Shown one piece after another: positions 34,729 through 37,819 of a stretch of DNA of 37,819 nt. The stretch comes from an uncultured Devosia sp. (GTDB lineage Bacteria; Pseudomonadota; Alphaproteobacteria; Rhizobiales; Devosiaceae): positions 1 through 37,819 of the forward strand of contig NZ_CAJXJS010000035.1 in assembly GCF_913055165.1 (NCBI RefSeq). The letters are read 5' to 3'. A model generated the notes under the pieces. It saw nothing but the letters and a program-made list of their open reading frames with translations. It did not search any database and was not told where the DNA came from. Position numbers and translations under genes: made by a program. Position 1 is the stretch's first letter, and every line of letters starts with the position of its first letter.

Positions 34729-35616
34729 ATGGCTGCATCGCGATTGTCGCGCGGCGAACTGATCAACGGGTGGCTGTTCATGGCGCCCGCCATCGTGCTC
34801 GTCGGCATCTTTCTGATCTTTCCGATCCTGTGGTCGCTCTGGATGAGCTTCCAGGTCGGCCGGGGCATGAACTTCACCTTCGGTGGCTTTGCCAATATCG
34901 TCCGGCTCACGCAGGACCCGGTGTTCCAGCGCGCCCTGGGCAATACCATTCTGTTCTTCGTCGTCCAGGTGCCGATCATGCTGACCCTGGCGGCCCTGAT
35001 GGCCGTAGCGCTCAACGACCCCAGCCTGCGGTTCCGCGGCTTGTTCCGCACCGCCATCTTCCTGCCTTGCGTGGCGTCGCTGGTGGCCTATTCGGCCCTG
35101 TTCAAGTCTATGTTCGCCGATGCCGGCCTGATCAACAACGCGCTGCTTTCGCTGGGGCTGATCAGTGAACCCATCTATTGGATCCGCGATCCGTTCTGGG
35201 CCAAGGTCCTGATCATCACCGCCATCACCTGGCGCTGGACCGGCTACAACATGATCTTCTACCTGGCGGCGCTGCAGAACGTGGATCGCTCCATGTATGA
35301 GGCCGCCCGTATCGACGGTGTGCCGGCCTGGGCGCGCTTCGTCTACATCACCATTCCCATGCTCAAACCGGTGATCCTTTTCACCTCGGTGACCTCGACC
35401 ATCGGCACGCTGCAATTGTTCGACGAGGTGGTGAATATCACCGAGGGCGGCCCGGCCGATGCCACGCTGACCCTGTCGCTCTACATCTACAACCTGACAT
35501 TCCGCTTCATGCCCAATTTCGGCTATGCCGCCACCGTGTCCTACGTGATCGTGGTTGCGGTTGCCATTCTGAGCCTGGCCCAGTTCTACATCGCACGCGA
35601 CCGGAGGAAGTCATGA
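34729..35616 (+). CDS. Sugar ABC transporter permease 1 (LacF/MalF type)
   Basis: A 295-residue inner-membrane permease with about six helices, the first at residues 14-35 (LFMAPAIVLVGIFLIFPILWSLWMSF). The coupling loop is MYEAARIDGVPAWARFVYITIPMLKP, the MalF-group EAA motif. ATG at 34729 is preferred; an in-frame ATG at 34684 would add 15 residues that do not look like the family start. It lies after the hairpin and overlaps the next gene by 4 bases. Confidence 0.95.
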   Translation: MAASRLSRGELINGWLFMAPAIVLVGIFLIFPILWSLWMSFQVGRGMNFTFGGFANIVRLTQDPVFQRALGNTILFFVVQVPIMLTLAALMAVALNDPSLRFRGLFRTAIFLPCVASLVAYSALFKSMFADAGLINNALLSLGLISEPIYWIRDPFWAKVLIITAITWRWTGYNMIFYLAALQNVDRSMYEAARIDGVPAWARFVYITIPMLKPVILFTSVTSTIGTLQLFDEVVNITEGGPADATLTLSLYIYNLTFRFMPNFGYAATVSYVIVVAVAILSLAQFYIARDRRKS

Positions 35617-36425
35617 CCAGAATGTCTCTGGGCCGCGGGCTCACCTATCTGGCGCTGTCGCTGGTATCGTTCATCTCGGTCTTCCCGTTCTTCTGGATGA
35701 TCATCGGCGCCACCAACACCTCGGCCGACGTCAATCTGGGCAAGATGAGCTTCGGCACGGCGCTCTTTGACAACATCGCGCACTTCTTCTCGCTGTTCGA
35801 TGTGCCGCGGGTGCTGCTCAATACCGCCGGCATCGCCGTGGCCGGTACGGCGCTGACCCTGCTGGTGTGTTCGTTGGCCGGTTACGCCTTCGAAGTGTTT
35901 CGCACCCGCTACAGCGAACGGCTCTTTGCGCTGTTCCTTTTGATGCTCTCGATCCCGTTTTCGGCCCTGATGATCCCTCTCTTCATCATGATTTCGCGGG
36001 CCGGGCTGATCAACACCTTTGCCGGGGTGATCCTGCCCGGCATCGCCTCGATCTTCATCATCTTCTACTTCCGCCAGGCGACCAAGGCCTTCCCGCACGA
36101 ACTGCGTGACGCCGCGCGGATCGACGGGCTCAAGGAGTGGCAGATCTTTCTCTATGTCTACATGCCGGTGATGCGCTCGACCTATGCGGCGGCCACCATC
36201 ATCGTCTTCATGGCCAACTGGAACAACTACCTCTGGCCGCTGATCGTCCTGCAGTCGAACGACAACATGGTGATCACCCTCATCGTTTCGTCCATGCGTT
36301 CGGGCTATAACCCGCAGCAGGGCGCGATCATGGTGGCGACCATTATCGCCACCCTGCCCACCGTCATTATCTTCTTCCTGCTCCAGCGGCGCTTCGTCGA
36401 AGGCATGCTGGGCGCCGTTAAATAG
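35613..36425 (+). CDS. Sugar ABC transporter permease 2 (LacG/MalG type)
   Basis: A 270-residue permease with about six helices (first at 9-32, SLVSFISVFPFFWMIIGATN). The coupling loop ELRDAARIDGLKEWQIFLYVYMPVMRS and FMANWNNYLWPLIVLQSNDNMVI are typical of MalG-type permeases. Starts with an ATGA overlap and GGAGG upstream; followed 8 bases later by the GH2 gene. No ATPase gene of the MsmK/MalK type lies in the window for this importer. Confidence 0.95.
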   Translation: MTRMSLGRGLTYLALSLVSFISVFPFFWMIIGATNTSADVNLGKMSFGTALFDNIAHFFSLFDVPRVLLNTAGIAVAGTALTLLVCSLAGYAFEVFRTRYSERLFALFLLMLSIPFSALMIPLFIMISRAGLINTFAGVILPGIASIFIIFYFRQATKAFPHELRDAARIDGLKEWQIFLYVYMPVMRSTYAAATIIVFMANWNNYLWPLIVLQSNDNMVITLIVSSMRSGYNPQQGAIMVATIIATLPTVIIFFLLQRRFVEGMLGAVK

Positions 36426-36433
36426 AGACTTTC

Positions 36434-37819
36434 ATGCGTACCCTTATTGATTTCAATTCCGGCTGGCTGTTCGAGGGCAAGGACATGGTCCGCCTGCCGC
36501 ATAATGCGGTCGACCTGCCGTTCAACTATTTCGACGAGAAGGCCTATCAGCGCGTCTTCACTTATGAGAAGCGCTTCACCGCCGATCCGGCCTGGCAGGG
36601 GCGCGAGGTGGCCGTGGTGTTTGATGGCGCCATGGCCAATGCCAAGGTGAGCCTCAATGGTGAGGCGATCGTGGCGCACAAGGATGGCTATACGCCCTTT
36701 GAGGCGCGGCTGAACGGCAAGCTCAAGGATGGGGAGAACGTTCTCACCGTCACCATCGATGGCAGCGAGAACCCCGAAATTCCGCCCTTTGGCGGCCAGA
36801 TCGACTACCTCACCTATGCCGGCATCTATCGCGAGGCCTGGCTCAAGGTGACGGCGTCCGTCCATGTCGGCAATGGCAAGGTGGAAACACCCGATGCCCT
36901 GGCCGAGAAGAAGTCGGTCCGCGCCCGGATCGATCTTGCCAACCCGCAGGGCTTGCCGCTTTCGGGCACGCTGGTGGCCAGGCTTCTGGACAGCGCGGGC
37001 GCGACGATTGCCACCACCGACGCGGCCGTCACCGGCGCCAGCATCGACATCGGCTTTGATGATCTGGTTGGCATCAGCCTGTGGGATATCGACAACCCGG
37101 CGCTCTATACGCTGGCGATAATTCTGGACACGGCGCATGGACAGGATGAGGCAAGCTTCCGCTTCGGCTTCCGTACTGCCGAGTTCACCACTGACGGCTT
37201 CAAGCTCAATGGCCGGGCGCTGAAGCTCCGCGGGCTCAACCGGCACCAGTCATTCCCCTATGTCGGCTATGCACTGGGGCGCTCGGCGCAGGAGCGCGAT
37301 GCGGAGATCCTCAAGCGCGAGCTCAAGCTCAACATGGTGCGCACCTCTCATTATCCGCAGTCCCACTATTTCCTCGACCGCTGCGACGAGCTGGGACTGC
37401 TGGTCTTCGAGGAAATCCCCGGTTGGCAGCATATCGGCGGCGAAAGCTGGAAGGACGAGAGCGTCGAGAATGTCCGGCGCATGATCACGCGTGACTGGAA
37501 CCACCCCTCCATCGTCATCTGGGGCGTGCGGATCAACGAAAGCCAGGACGACCACGACTTCTATGTCCGCACCAACAAGCTCGCCCATGAGCTGGACGCG
37601 ACCCGCCAGACCGGCGGCGTGCGCTACATTACCGACAGCGAGCTGCTTGAAGACGTCTATACGATGAACGACTTCATCCTCGGCAATGAGGAATGGGGCG
37701 GCAATCGCCCGCGCACCCCATTGCGGCCGCAGCAGGAAGTGACCGGGCTCGACCGCGTCGTGCCCTACATGATCACCGAATATGGCGGGCACATGTACCC
37801 GACCAAGAGCTGGGACCAG
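36434..37819 (+). CDS. Glycoside hydrolase family 2 protein, beta-galactosidase-like (3' end outside window)
   Basis: 462 codons visible; the frame runs off the window edge without a stop. The order is GH2 sugar-binding domain (about 1-135, with PFGGQIDYLTYAGIYREAWL), immunoglobulin-like domain (about 140-235), then the TIM barrel. The barrel shows RGLNRHQSFPYVG, MVRTSHYPQSHYFLDRCDELGLLVFEEIPGW and NHPSIVIWGVRINESQ, with acid/base Glu369 (NE) and nucleophile Glu449 in MITEYGGHMYP. There is no signal peptide, so it would act on imported sugars. Beta-galactosidase is likely from the neighbouring lactose-type importer and EbgR-like regulator, but GH2 also includes beta-glucuronidases and beta-mannosidases. 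Confidence 0.9.
   Translation, partial: MRTLIDFNSGWLFEGKDMVRLPHNAVDLPFNYFDEKAYQRVFTYEKRFTADPAWQGREVAVVFDGAMANAKVSLNGEAIVAHKDGYTPFEARLNGKLKDGENVLTVTIDGSENPEIPPFGGQIDYLTYAGIYREAWLKVTASVHVGNGKVETPDALAEKKSVRARIDLANPQGLPLSGTLVARLLDSAGATIATTDAAVTGASIDIGFDDLVGISLWDIDNPALYTLAIILDTAHGQDEASFRFGFRTAEFTTDGFKLNGRALKLRGLNRHQSFPYVGYALGRSAQERDAEILKRELKLNMVRTSHYPQSHYFLDRCDELGLLVFEEIPGWQHIGGESWKDESVENVRRMITRDWNHPSIVIWGVRINESQDDHDFYVRTNKLAHELDATRQTGGVRYITDSELLEDVYTMNDFILGNEEWGGNRPRTPLRPQQEVTGLDRVVPYMITEYGGHMYPTKSWDQ

Overview
The window looks like chromosomal DNA of a high-GC alphaproteobacterium of the Hyphomicrobiales, plausibly Devosiaceae-like. This rests on the style of the cbb3 oxidase cluster, FixK/FNR-type boxes, many sugar ABC importers under LacI-type regulators, and a protein with MHYT, GGDEF and EAL domains. 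The family assignment is inference; no marker gene fixes it. The window opens in the 3' end of a 5S rRNA gene, so an rRNA operon lies just upstream, and it closes inside a GH2 glycosidase gene.

Region 1 (1-3801): 5S rRNA end, a bidirectional terminator, a lone HNH-nuclease-domain protein (minus strand), then a minus-strand NitT/TauT-type ABC importer (permease, binding protein, ATPase) of unknown substrate.

Region 2 (3999-13956): a micro-oxic respiration block. A UreH/TauE-type membrane protein is divergent from ccoNOQP. A terminator and a second FixK/FNR-like box follow, then ccoGHIS (oxidase maturation and copper supply). Next come a divergent pair: a hemerythrin-like protein (minus) and a periplasmic pseudoazurin (plus), with a third FNR-like box between them. 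Together these suggest one low-oxygen regulon that builds a high-affinity oxidase and a blue-copper electron carrier. No denitrification enzyme is visible here.

Region 3 (14047-28848): a tRNA-Gly(CCC), then a LacI regulator with matching inverted repeats before its own gene and in the promoter region of the next operon. The operon runs in one direction with mostly overlapping genes: heparinase II/III-like lyase, a large family 5 solute-binding protein, two Dpp-type permeases, two Dpp-type ATPases, a DUF2264 protein, a D-2-hydroxyacid dehydrogenase, a hexapeptide acyltransferase fused to a probable alpha/alpha-toroid domain, and a ThuA-like protein. Only the binding protein carries an export signal. 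The likely plan is import of an acidic oligosaccharide followed by cytoplasmic breakdown. This is the least conventional part of the window.

Region 4 (28885-32195): a SAM-dependent methyltransferase (minus) and a membrane MHYT-GGDEF-EAL cyclic-di-GMP protein.

Region 5 (32249-37819): a second LacI-type regulator, then a family 1 binding protein, two permeases and a GH2 beta-galactosidase-like enzyme cut by the window edge. Two near-identical operator-like palindromes lie in this locus, one inside the regulator gene and one before the transporter operon. No ATPase for this importer is in the window, so one may lie downstream or be shared.

No insertion sequence, prophage or CRISPR array was seen.
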